Shown here: positions 1 to 7,184 of the stretch, piece by piece
How positions within the stretch are numbered: the stretch's first letter is position 1
Layout: each line of letters opens with the position of its first letter
NCBI GenBank assembly: GCA_035559715.1
Contig: DATMAW010000012.1
Location: 1-21,984 of the forward strand
Length of the DNA: 21,984 nucleotides
Source of the DNA: JACQHC01 sp035559715
Lineage (GTDB): Bacteria; Gemmatimonadota; Gemmatimonadetes; Gemmatimonadales; GWC2-71-9
Direction of reading: 5' to 3'
The notes under the pieces: generated by a model
Told to the model about the DNA's origin: nothing
The model's database searches: none
What the model saw: only the letters and a program-made list of their open reading frames with translations
Made by a program: the position numbers and the translations under genes

Positions 1-1
1 G

Positions 2-478
2 ACCATTGTGCGGTTCCTGCGCCTGCACGAGATGAACGAGCTGGCACGCGTGGCCCGCCGCGGGCTGCTCCAGCCTCGCACCATCGCGCTCAACGTGCAG
101 TTGCGCCGGGCCGCCGAGCGGCTGGGAAGCGCGCGCACGCTGGACGATCTCATGGCGGGGCTTGCGCTTCTGCTGGAGCGCTCTGAGTTCGACGACGTCT
201 TGTTGTTGGTGGCGGCTGGCGGGGATCGCCGCGGTCACGCGCGGACGTGGCACCTGGAGAACGGCGCGTTCGTGGAAGCCTGGCCCAAGCGGCGCGATGA
301 TGAGTGGGAGATCGTCTGCCCGTTTGTCGGACGCGGCTGGACCGGCCAGTTGCTGCTGCGCCGCCGGCTCGCGCGGCCCTCGCTCATGCTTGACATCAAC
401 CTGCTGCTCGATGTCGTGCAGCCGGCGTTGAGTCAGGCCGCCCAGCGCATTGACGTCGCCGCGCTGACCGCCGCGTGA
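2..478 (+). CDS. C-terminal part of probable WecA/MraY-like sugar-1-phosphate transferase (5' truncated)
   Basis: The frame is open from base 2 to the TGA at 476-478, so the gene starts before the window; the GTG at 8 is probably internal. About 158 residues are visible, with no membrane helix. The first part (RLHEMNELARVARRGLLQ, then an Arg-rich helix around QLRRAAERL) resembles the cytoplasmic tail after the last helix of long WecA-type undecaprenyl-phosphate N-acetylhexosamine-1-phosphate transferases. A small alpha/beta region resembling a degenerate GAF fold follows. The catalytic membrane part is not visible, so the family call rests on this tail and on the neighbour: the stop overlaps the GTG of a GT4 glycosyltransferase by GTGA, as expected in a surface-polysaccharide operon. 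It could instead be an unrelated protein with a GAF-like end. Confidence 0.5.
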   Translation, partial: TIVRFLRLHEMNELARVARRGLLQPRTIALNVQLRRAAERLGSARTLDDLMAGLALLLERSEFDDVLLLVAAGGDRRGHARTWHLENGAFVEAWPKRRDDEWEIVCPFVGRGWTGQLLLRRRLARPSLMLDINLLLDVVQPALSQAAQRIDVAALTAA

Positions 479-1602
479 GGATCCTCCATCTCAGCAAGTT
501 CTACCCGCCCGATCCCGGCGGTCTGGAGCACGTCGTGGCGCGGCTCGCCGAGGGTGCGGCGGCACGGGGTCACGAGGTGCGCGTAGTGGCCGCCACGGGG
601 TCCGCGTGGCGGCGGGACCCCGGCAAGCGTGTGACGGAACCGCCCCGCCGCGGGGTGGTGATCGTGCGATTGCCCACGCACGGGGTCGTGTGGTCGCAGC
701 CCGTCGCGCCGGGCTACATCTGGGCGGCGCGCTGGCCCGCAGACGTGGTATACGTGCATCGGCCGCACCCGCTCGCCGACCTTGCCGCACTCTCGGTCAA
801 GAGCCCGCTCATCATTCTCCATCATTCCGACGTCCAACGGCAGCGGGCCCTGCGCATGGCCTACGCGCCGCTGGCCCATCTCGTGGCCCGGCGGGCCGTG
901 GCTACCGTGGTCGCTTCCAGGGCCAACCTCGAGCATGCCGAGGACCTCGGCCCCGAGGGCCGGGCGAAGGCGCGCGTCATTCCGTTCGGCGTGGATGAGA
1001 TCCGCTTCTCCCCCAAGGAAGGCGTTACCCGTCCGGCGGCATTCCCGCCTCCGTCACAGGGTGCGGTGGCGTTGTTCGTGGGGCGGCTCGTGTCGTACAA
1101 AGGCCTGGACGTGCTGCTCCGCGCGGTTACCGGGACAACGTTGAACGTGGTGGTGGTGGGTGGTGGCCCCGAGCGCCAGCGGCTCGAGGCAGAGGCAGCC
1201 AGGTTGGGGCTGGGGAACCGGGTCGTGTTCGCCGGAGAGGTGGACATGGATGAGTTGCCGCGGTTCTACCGTGCCGCCGACTACTTCGTGTTGCCGAGCA
1301 CCACGCCGGCCGAGATGTTCGGCGTGGCGTTGCTGGAGGCCATGGCGAGTGGAAAACCGGTGCTCTCGACGGCGCTCTCGACGGGAGTGGCCGATGTGAA
1401 CGTGCCCGACGTCACGGGCCTCGTGGTGCCACCCGGAGACGCGGCGGCGCTGCGTGGGGCGATGGAGCGTCTCGCGGGTGACGGGGACCTGAGGCGGCGA
1501 ATGGGCGAGGCGGGACGCAAACGCGTGCTCGCCGAGTTCACGCTGGACAAGATGATCGAGCGGCACCTCGCGCTGTGCGAAGAGGTAACGCGGCGCGGTT
1601 GA
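475..1602 (+). CDS. GT4-family glycosyltransferase (GT-B fold)
   Basis: This 375-residue retaining glycosyltransferase probably adds a sugar from a nucleotide-sugar donor to a lipid-linked or polysaccharide acceptor at the inner face of the membrane. The N-terminal Rossmann half opens with RILHLSKFYPPDPGGLEHV, the acceptor-side glycine-rich loop. The C-terminal half has FVGRLVSYKGLDVLL, the linker that starts the donor domain. The EX7E motif follows at E280 and E288 (EMFGVALLEAM), then ASGKPV. Length is normal for the family. The GTG start at 475 shares GTGA with the stop of the preceding transferase gene, so translation is probably coupled. Donor and acceptor sugars cannot be read from sequence. 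The family call is secure, the exact role is not. Confidence 0.9.
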   Translation: MRILHLSKFYPPDPGGLEHVVARLAEGAAARGHEVRVVAATGSAWRRDPGKRVTEPPRRGVVIVRLPTHGVVWSQPVAPGYIWAARWPADVVYVHRPHPLADLAALSVKSPLIILHHSDVQRQRALRMAYAPLAHLVARRAVATVVASRANLEHAEDLGPEGRAKARVIPFGVDEIRFSPKEGVTRPAAFPPPSQGAVALFVGRLVSYKGLDVLLRAVTGTTLNVVVVGGGPERQRLEAEAARLGLGNRVVFAGEVDMDELPRFYRAADYFVLPSTTPAEMFGVALLEAMASGKPVLSTALSTGVADVNVPDVTGLVVPPGDAAALRGAMERLAGDGDLRRRMGEAGRKRVLAEFTLDKMIERHLALCEEVTRRG

Positions 1603-1639
1603 TTACGGCAACGAAGGCGGTGATCTTTTGCGCACGTGC

Positions 1640-1702
1640 GGGGTGAGGAGTAGGGGGTGAGGATTGGGGTTGCGGGTGGCCTCCGTACGCCTTATGCCTC
1701 AC
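1640..1702. repeat. GC-skewed intergenic repeat with inverted partner
   Basis: In the spacer before the tRNA genes two 14-nt units sit in tandem (1640-1653 and 1654-1667). They share GGGGTGAGGA and are followed by a degenerate third unit. Downstream, CCTCAC at 1697-1702 is the reverse complement of the GTGAGG present in each unit (1643-1648 and 1657-1662), so the strand could fold into a long imperfect stem. The rest of 1603-1727 shows nothing coding. It may be a member of a dispersed intergenic repeat family or part of the tRNA promoter region; I cannot tell which from one copy. Confidence 0.45.
1670..1698 (+). promoter_or_regulatory. Weak candidate promoter for the tRNA pair
   Basis: TTGCGG at 1670-1675 and TATGCC at 1693-1698 are separated by 17 nt. 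This would put the start point about 23 nt before the tRNA-Ile2 gene. Both boxes are poor matches to the sigma-70 consensus and the stretch overlaps the GC-skewed repeat, so this is a guess from spacing and position. Confidence 0.2.
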
Positions 1703-1727
1703 GCCTCTGGTCTTTCCCGCTTTTGCG

Positions 1728-1801
<74 letters not shown>

Positions 1802-1872
1802 CTGGCGCTGCAGTCCCTGATCCACTCGCTCCTACCGGCCCTTCCGGCTTCCCGTTAATTTTGAAGCTTCCC

Positions 1873-1946
1873 GGGTGGTTAGCTCAGCTGGTTAGAGCGC
1901 CGGTCTCACATACCGGAGGTCACTGGTTCGAGTCCAGTACCGCCCA
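1873..1946 (+). tRNA. tRNA-Val, anticodon CAC
   Basis: A full cloverleaf: acceptor stem 1873-1879 with 1939-1945 (one G-U pair), discriminator A1946, and anticodon stem 1900-1904 with 1912-1916. The loop CTCACAT places anticodon CAC at 1907-1909, which reads GUG. The T-loop is TTCGAGT. CCA is not encoded. It lies 71 nt after tRNA-Ile2 with no gene between and is probably co-transcribed with it. Confidence 0.92.
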
Positions 1947-1967
1947 TGCCAGCTCATTGATCACTCG

Positions 1968-1985
1968 GCCGCCCCGTGGGGCGGC
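1968..1985 (+). terminator. Strong GC hairpin after tRNA-Val
   Basis: GCCGCCC (1968-1974) pairs perfectly with GGGCGGC (1979-1985) around a four-base loop, 22 nt after the tRNA. No T-run follows, so it is not a textbook intrinsic terminator; it may be a pause, processing or end-protecting structure. It contains the GTG at 1976, which argues against that codon starting the next gene. Confidence 0.4.
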
Positions 1986-2020
1986 GCGGATTCGATGTCC
2001 ACCAGTCACCGGTGAATGAC

Positions 2021-2788
2021 GTGCCAGTGAAAACCGCCCCGGCCCCAGCGGCACTCGCGAAAGACGCCCGTAAGCTCCTGCGCGCGGCTGCCAAGCATTG
2101 GCCGCCCAAGAAAGCCACCCAGTTCTTCAAGCCGGAAGAAGAAGTCCTGACGCTCGGCATTCCGGCCGCCCGGCTCCGCGACATCGAGCGCAAGCTGTAC
2201 GGCGCCGTTTCCAAGGGCTGGACCGCCGAGGAGGCCGTCACGTTCGCCGAGGACCTGCTGGCCGAGCGGCATCAGGAAGGCCGCGCGTTGGCCCTGATGA
2301 TCTTGGCGCGGTTCTCCAAGACCTATGATGCGGGACTGCTGGATCGGATTCGGCGCTGGGTGGCAGGTAATCGCGTGGACAATTGGGCCCTGGTGGATCT
2401 GCTTGCCACCAAGGTCGTGGCGCCGCTGCTCGAGCGGTTCCCACCGCTGGCCGAGCAGCTCCGCCCCTGGAGCCGCGCGCCCAACCTGTGGGTGCGCCGC
2501 ACGGCGGCCGTGAGTCTCGTCCCGCTGGCACGGCGCGGTCAGCACCTCACGCTCGCCTACAGCATGGCCGCGGCCATGTTCGAGGACCGGGACGACTTGA
2601 TCCACAAGGCCACGGGTTGGTTGTTGCGAGAAGCCGGCCGCACCAATCCGCGGCGACTCGAAGCATACCTGTGTGCGCACGGTCCTCGCGTGCCGCGGAT
2701 CGCCATGCGGTATGCGATCGAGCGGTTCCCCGAGCCCAAACGGCAGGAGATCCTCCGCAAGACCAAGCCCGCCGAGCCGGCGGCCTGA
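2021..2788 (+). CDS. AlkD-like DNA alkylation repair protein (HEAT-repeat DNA glycosylase)
   Basis: About 255 helical residues in the DNA_alkylation_repair family, whose characterised member AlkD of Bacillus cereus excises N3- and N7-alkylated purines without base flipping. The core signature is visible: NWALVD (Trp with Asp four residues on, matching the Trp/Asp pair of AlkD), then NLWVRRTAAV (the conserved Arg), then HKATGWLLRE (the conserved Trp helix). Length fits the family. Start choice: GTG at 1976 lies inside the post-tRNA hairpin. GTGs at 2012, 2021 and 2027 are in frame, and 2021 has GGTGA five bases upstream, so I use 2021. The C-terminal Lys/Pro/Ala tail looks disordered. The substrate range is inferred. 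Confidence 0.85.
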   Translation: MPVKTAPAPAALAKDARKLLRAAAKHWPPKKATQFFKPEEEVLTLGIPAARLRDIERKLYGAVSKGWTAEEAVTFAEDLLAERHQEGRALALMILARFSKTYDAGLLDRIRRWVAGNRVDNWALVDLLATKVVAPLLERFPPLAEQLRPWSRAPNLWVRRTAAVSLVPLARRGQHLTLAYSMAAAMFEDRDDLIHKATGWLLREAGRTNPRRLEAYLCAHGPRVPRIAMRYAIERFPEPKRQEILRKTKPAEPAA

Positions 2789-2849
2789 CTCACACGGCGC
2801 GAACGAGCACCATCTGTCGTCGCGGCAGGGCGGAGAAGCCCCCGCGCCC

Positions 2850-3848
2850 ATGACTGAACTGGTCGTCGAGAGCCGGCGCGGCGGTATTTCGGAATCGCGG
2901 CACCGCGTTTCCGCCGCGGTCACCGATCCCGACGGACGGCTCATCGCGCGGTCGGGCGACGTGAACTTCCTCACGTTCACGCGCTCGGCCGCGAAGCCGT
3001 TTCAAGCCCTTCCAGTCATTGAAGACGGTGCGGCCGATCGGTTCGAGATGACATCGGAGGAACTGGCGCTCGCGTGCGCGTCGCACAGCTCGGAGGGACG
3101 GCAGGTGGAGGTGGTGCGCGGGCTGCTGGAGCGGATCGGATGCGAGGAGCGCGACCTCGTCTGCGGCGGCCACCGGCCCTTGTCGTACGATCTTGCGCTG
3201 ATTGACCCGTCACTGCCCGCGCCGGATCGAGTCCCCCGGACGGCGATTGCTTCAAACTGCTCCGGCAAACACACCGCGATGCTGGCGCTCGCGCGACACC
3301 GGGGCTGGCCCACCGCGGGGTACGAGCGCCCCGACCACCCCGTGCAAACGCGCTGTCGCGAGAGCGTCGCCCGCTGGACGGGCGTCCCGGCCGACGCGCT
3401 GGGCGAGGCGACGGATGGCTGCGGCGTGGTGGCGTTCGCGTTGCCGCTGCGCGCGATGGCCACGGCGTACGCCAGGCTGGGAACCTCCACCAGTGACGCG
3501 CCGCGCCGCGTGGTGCGCGCAATGACGGCACACCCGGATCTCGTGGCCGGCACGGGCCGCCCATGCACGGCGCTGATGCAGGCGTATCCGGGCAGGCTCG
3601 TCGTCAAAGTCGGAGCCGAAGGCGTGTATGGCGCGGCCCTTCCCGATCAGGGCATTGGGATCGGCATCAAGGTCGAGGATGGGCACGCGTGGGCCGCGGT
3701 CGTCGCGCTGATCGCGATTCTGGACAGCCTGGACCTCGAGCCGCCACCGGCCACCCTGCTGGCCCCATTCGCCCGCCCGGTCATCCGCAACACGCGCGGC
3801 GTCAGCGTTGGAGCGCTCGAGGCTGTTGGATCGTTGAAGTTTGTTTGA
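2850..3848 (+). CDS. ansA: L-asparaginase, Rhizobium etli AnsA (thermolabile) type
   Basis: A 332-residue enzyme of the pfam06089 class, which hydrolyses asparagine to aspartate and ammonia and is unrelated to E. coli asparaginases. The residues described for the R. etli enzyme are all recognisable: the S46-x-x-K49 dyad (RSAAKP), S78 in ASHSSE, the zinc site C137 and K140 (NCSGKH) with C191 (DGCGVV), and K253 in VKVGAEG. The substrate-loop glycines around GIGIGIK are also present. The ATG at 2850 is chosen because the protein then begins just before the conserved first strand (TELVVESRRGG). No signal peptide is seen, so it is cytoplasmic. It sits 61 nt after the alkD-like gene on the same strand, with no functional link apparent. 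The gene symbol follows the R. etli name. Confidence 0.88.
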   Translation: MTELVVESRRGGISESRHRVSAAVTDPDGRLIARSGDVNFLTFTRSAAKPFQALPVIEDGAADRFEMTSEELALACASHSSEGRQVEVVRGLLERIGCEERDLVCGGHRPLSYDLALIDPSLPAPDRVPRTAIASNCSGKHTAMLALARHRGWPTAGYERPDHPVQTRCRESVARWTGVPADALGEATDGCGVVAFALPLRAMATAYARLGTSTSDAPRRVVRAMTAHPDLVAGTGRPCTALMQAYPGRLVVKVGAEGVYGAALPDQGIGIGIKVEDGHAWAAVVALIAILDSLDLEPPPATLLAPFARPVIRNTRGVSVGALEAVGSLKFV

Positions 3849-3937
3849 ACCAGGCTGCGTGGAAATGATGACGAGTTCCCGCGGGAGTAGCGCATTATTC
3901 CTGACCGTGGAACCAGACGGCCCCGGTGGTGGCTTCA

Positions 3938-4951
3938 ATGAACTTCATTGATCGCGCGGTCATACGGGTCACGGCCGGAACGGGTGGTTCTGGCGCGGTG
4001 TCGTTCCGCCGGGAGACGTTCGCGCCGCGCGGCGGGCCAAACGGAGGTGACGGCGGGGACGGGGGTAGCGTGTTCGTGTGCGGCGATCCGCATCTCACCA
4101 CACTGCTCGACTACACCTATCGCACTCACTGGAAGGCCGAGCGCGGAGAGCACGGCAAAGGATCGAACAAGACCGGGCGATCCGGCAAAGACGTCACGTT
4201 GCCCGTGCCCCTTGGCACCGAGATCCGCGACGCCGTGACCGGGGCCCGCCTGGGAGAGATCCTGAAACCGGGCGACAGGATCTGTGTGGCGCGCGGCGGG
4301 CGGGGCGGGCGAGGAAACGCGCGGTTCGCCACGCCCACGCATCGGACCCCAAGGGAATGGGAGCCGGGGGCCGAAGGCGAAGATCGGGAAATCGAGCTAG
4401 TGCTCAAGCTCATCGCGGACGTTGGGCTCCTCGGCCCACCGAACGCGGGCAAGAGCACGCTGTTGTCGGCGATCTCCGCCGCTCGCCCCAAGATCGCCGA
4501 CTACCCGTTCACCACGTTGACGCCCGTCCTTGGTGTGGTGCAGCTCTCGGGTGGCCGGTCGTTCACGGTGGCGGACATCCCCGGGATCATCGAGGGCGCG
4601 CACCAGGGGAAGGGTTTGGGCGATCGGTTTCTACAGCACGTGGAGCGCACCCGCGTGCTGGCGTGCCTCGTGCCACTGGACGGCCCTGACACGCAGTCCG
4701 CGTACGAGTCCCTGCGTCATGAGGTGACCGCATACGGCGCGGGTCTCGACCGCAAGCCGCACGTGGTCGTGCTCACGAAGGCCGATCTCGTTCCTGGTTC
4801 CACGCCGTTCCCTGTGATTGAAGCGCCGGCGGCGGGCGCCGTGCAGATAATCTCGGCCGTCACGCGAGCCGGGCTGGACGAGCTGCTCGAGGTGCTGTGG
4901 CGGCTGGTTGCCGCTGCGCGTGAGTCGGAGCATGCCGAGCTTGCCGACTGA
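3938..4951 (+). CDS. obg: Obg GTPase (CgtA), ribosome assembly / stringent response
   Basis: This 337-residue protein has the glycine-rich Obg fold (residues 1-158; GTGGSGAVSFRRE, GGRGGRGNARF) followed by the TRAFAC G domain. G1 is GPPNAGKST at 166-174, the switch region has ADYPFTTLTP, G3 is DIPG at 213-216 followed by IIEGAHQGKGLG, G4 is TKAD at 280-283, and G5 is in IISAV. There is no OCT domain, as in many phyla. G4 has Thr for the usual Asn. Obg binds the 50S subunit and ppGpp in studied species. ATG at 3938 is chosen over GTG at 3926 because MNFIDRA matches the family N-terminus. The usual partners rplU-rpmA are not upstream. The 89-nt spacer before it holds only a very weak promoter-like pair (ATGACG/CATTAT). 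Confidence 0.96.
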   Translation: MNFIDRAVIRVTAGTGGSGAVSFRRETFAPRGGPNGGDGGDGGSVFVCGDPHLTTLLDYTYRTHWKAERGEHGKGSNKTGRSGKDVTLPVPLGTEIRDAVTGARLGEILKPGDRICVARGGRGGRGNARFATPTHRTPREWEPGAEGEDREIELVLKLIADVGLLGPPNAGKSTLLSAISAARPKIADYPFTTLTPVLGVVQLSGGRSFTVADIPGIIEGAHQGKGLGDRFLQHVERTRVLACLVPLDGPDTQSAYESLRHEVTAYGAGLDRKPHVVVLTKADLVPGSTPFPVIEAPAAGAVQIISAVTRAGLDELLEVLWRLVAAARESEHAELAD

Positions 4952-6035
4952 TCCGGCCTATGTAGCGCTGGCTCTGGTGCCCGGCATCGGCAAGGCCAGG
5001 CTCGACGCCCTGCTCGCTGCGTTCGGATCGCCGGGCGCCGTCCTGGAGGCGCCGCAAGAGGCTCTCCGCGCCGTTCCCGGGATGACGCCGGCCGCGGCGA
5101 CCGCCATTCGAGAAACCAGCCCCGCCGTGGGCCAGAAGTTGATTGACCGTGCGCAGGCTCATGGGGGCACGGTGCTCGCTCCCGCAGACGGGCGGTTCCC
5201 GCCAATGCTCAGACTCATTCCCGAGGCGCCAACGCTGCTGTTTGCCGCGGGGCGCCTGGAACTGCTGGCCCGTCCCGCCGTTGCCATCGTGGGAAGCCGC
5301 TCACACACGCGGTACGGAGCGGAAGCGTGCCGGCACCTCGCCGGCGGACTCGCGCGGGCGGGGCTGGTGGTGGTGAGCGGCATGGCCCGCGGCATTGACG
5401 CCATCGCGCACAATGCGGCGCTGGATGTGGGCGGAGACACGATCGGCGTGCTGGGGAACGGGCTGGGTGTCGTGTATCCATCGGCCAACCGAACCTTGTA
5501 CGAGAGTGTTGCGGCGCGCGGCTGCTTGCTCACCGAACATCCACCGGGAGAGAAGCCGCATGCCGGCAGCTTTCCTCGGCGGAACCGACTGATTTCCGGC
5601 CTGGCTCGCGTAACGGTGGTGGTCGAGGCGCGTGCCAAGTCGGGAGCGTTGATCACGGCAGACAACGCGCTGAGCCAGGGCCACGACGTGCTGGCCGTGC
5701 CCGGGCCCATCACGAGTCCCCTGTCGGCGGGATGCAATCGCCTGATTCAACAGGGGGCCAAGCCCGCGCTCGGGCTGCGGGATGTGCTGGAGGAGTATGG
5801 TTTGGCCGCCAGTGCCGAGGTGCCCGCGGCGAGTGTCCCCGCGGATCTCACCGAGCACGAGCGACGTACACTGGCGGCGCTCACGACTGATCCCGAGCAT
5901 GTGGACGGAGTGGCCCTGCGTGTGGACCTCCCTCCGTGGGATCTGCTGGCGGTGCTCACCTCGCTCGAGATCCGGGGCCTGGTGATCCAGGAGCCGGGGA
6001 AGGCGTTTCGGCGGGCGGAAGGGATGCTGCGCTAG
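4932..6035 (+). CDS. dprA: DNA-processing protein DprA (RecA loader)
   Basis: A 367-residue DprA/Smf protein that binds single-stranded DNA and loads RecA during natural transformation. Domains in order: an N-terminal helix-hairpin-helix pair (LVPGIGKARLDAL, then AVPGMTPAAA); the extended Rossmann fold with VGSRSHTRYG, SGMARGIDAIAH, PRRNRLISGL and SGALITADNAL; and a C-terminal winged helix (about 315-367, LTEHERRTLAAL to VIQEPGKAFRR). ATG at 4932 with GGAG just upstream is preferred to the TTG at 4908. The start overlaps the end of obg by 20 nt. Presence alone does not prove competence. Confidence 0.95.
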   Translation: MPSLPTDPAYVALALVPGIGKARLDALLAAFGSPGAVLEAPQEALRAVPGMTPAAATAIRETSPAVGQKLIDRAQAHGGTVLAPADGRFPPMLRLIPEAPTLLFAAGRLELLARPAVAIVGSRSHTRYGAEACRHLAGGLARAGLVVVSGMARGIDAIAHNAALDVGGDTIGVLGNGLGVVYPSANRTLYESVAARGCLLTEHPPGEKPHAGSFPRRNRLISGLARVTVVVEARAKSGALITADNALSQGHDVLAVPGPITSPLSAGCNRLIQQGAKPALGLRDVLEEYGLAASAEVPAASVPADLTEHERRTLAALTTDPEHVDGVALRVDLPPWDLLAVLTSLEIRGLVIQEPGKAFRRAEGMLR

Positions 6036-6036
6036 C

Positions 6037-7158
6037 GTGCGACACGTCTACGTCCACGTGCCATTTTGCCGCCGCCGCTGCTCGTATTGCGACTTTGCCA
6101 TCGCCGTGCGCCGCGCCACGCCGGCGGATGCCTTTGTGTCCGCCGTTCGCGCCGAGCATCGGCTGCGCCGCCATGCGGGCGAGTGGGATGCTGACCCGCT
6201 CGAGACGCTGTACCTGGGCGGGGGGACACCATCGCTACTCCCGGCCGACGCTGTCACGGCGATCGTGGCGGAGTTCCTGGGTGCCGAGCCGCCGCTCGAA
6301 GTCTCTCTCGAGGCAAACCCCGAGGACGTGACACCCGAAGCCGCCCGCTCCTGGCGCGCGGCGGGCGTGACGCGCGTATCACTCGGCGTTCAGTCGTTTC
6401 AGCCGGCGGTCCTGGAGTGGATGCACCGCTCTCATGGCGTGAGCGCGGCAGCGGGCGCCGTGCGGACGTTGCGGGCGGCTGGCTTCGAGTCGGTGTCGCT
6501 GGACCTCATCTTCGGGCTCCCTGCCGAGGTGAGGAGCAACTTCACGGCCGATCTGGATGCCGCACTCGGCCTCGAGCCGGACCATCTGTCGGTGTATGGT
6601 CTCACAGCGGAACCAAGAACGCCGTATGCGCGCTGGTTGGAGCGCGACGCGGTTCACGCAATCAGCGACGAGGCGTACGCCGAGCAGTTCCTCTTGGCCC
6701 ACGAGAGGCTCACAGCGGCAGGATTCGAGCACTACGAAGTGTCGAACTACGCGCGGCCGGGACACCGCTCTCGCCACAATAGCGCTTACTGGACGGGCGC
6801 CCCCTACGCGGGACTCGGCCCGTCTGCCCACCGGTATCGACTCGGGGAACGGAGCTGGAATGTGGGGGCGTGGGTGGAGTACGAGCGGCGGTTGCGGCAC
6901 GACGCGGATCCCACGGCCGAACGCGAGATCCTCACGCCCGATCAACGGCTGCTCGAACGTATCTACCTTGGCCTCAGGACAGTCAACGGCATCGAGGAAT
7001 CCGTCCTGCGCCACCTGGGTGTCGGAGCCTTCTGTCGGGAGGCGAAGTCGTCTGGCCTCCTGGTGCAGTCGAACGGGCGCCTTCAGGCCACTCCACAGGG
7101 CTGGCTGAAACTGGACGAAATCGTGACGGTCTTGACCACTTCCGTAAAAAGTGGCTAA
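6037..7158 (+). CDS. hemW: Radical SAM heme chaperone HemW
   Basis: A 373-residue protein of the HemW family (formerly annotated as coproporphyrinogen III oxidase-like). The radical-SAM CxxxCxxC cluster motif is at C11, C15, C18 (CRRRCSYCDF). The glycine-rich SAM strand is YLGGGTPSLL, and RVSLGVQSF, DLIFGLP and HYEVSNYARPG are typical HemW/HemN motifs. A C-terminal HemN-like domain follows. HemW binds heme for insertion into respiratory enzymes. The GTG start is one base after the dprA stop, so the genes are almost certainly co-transcribed. The end of hemW contains the candidate promoter and operator of hrcA. Confidence 0.93.
   Translation: MRHVYVHVPFCRRRCSYCDFAIAVRRATPADAFVSAVRAEHRLRRHAGEWDADPLETLYLGGGTPSLLPADAVTAIVAEFLGAEPPLEVSLEANPEDVTPEAARSWRAAGVTRVSLGVQSFQPAVLEWMHRSHGVSAAAGAVRTLRAAGFESVSLDLIFGLPAEVRSNFTADLDAALGLEPDHLSVYGLTAEPRTPYARWLERDAVHAISDEAYAEQFLLAHERLTAAGFEHYEVSNYARPGHRSRHNSAYWTGAPYAGLGPSAHRYRLGERSWNVGAWVEYERRLRHDADPTAEREILTPDQRLLERIYLGLRTVNGIEESVLRHLGVGAFCREAKSSGLLVQSNGRLQATPQGWLKLDEIVTVLTTSVKSG
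7132..7158 (+). promoter_or_regulatory. CIRCE-like inverted repeat, candidate HrcA operator
   Basis: Left arm TTGACCACT (7132-7140), 9-nt spacer, right arm AGTGGCTAA (7150-7158). The arms are complementary at seven of nine positions. Classical CIRCE is TTAGCACTC-N9-GAGTGCTAA: same total length and spacer, the same outer GCTAA, but inner bases shifted. It overlaps the hrcA promoter, the expected place for autoregulation. No canonical CIRCE was seen in the window. Confidence 0.45.
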
Positions 7159-7161
7159 ATT
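7132..7161 (+). promoter_or_regulatory. Candidate hrcA promoter inside the hemW 3' end
   Basis: The -35 TTGACC (7132-7137, five of six to consensus) and the -10 TAAATT (7156-7161) are 18 nt apart. The start point would fall near 7168, giving a leader of about 17 nt before the hrcA ATG at 7185, with no Shine-Dalgarno visible. The same box pair recurs before rex. Confidence 0.5.
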
Positions 7162-7184
7162 GGCGCGTCACTTGTACTTGTAAC

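Noticed and set aside
1976..2020. GTG at 1976 as the start of the alkD-like gene
   Set aside because: It lies in the loop of a strong hairpin after tRNA-Val, and the extra residues do not resemble the family.
2006..2980. Minus-strand open frame (324 codons) opposite the alkD-like and asparaginase genes
   Set aside because: Spans two clearly real + strand genes and their junction and has no domain signature.
4908..4931. TTG at 4908 as the dprA start
   Set aside because: It would deepen the overlap with obg without a Shine-Dalgarno; ATG at 4932 has GGAG and fits the family.
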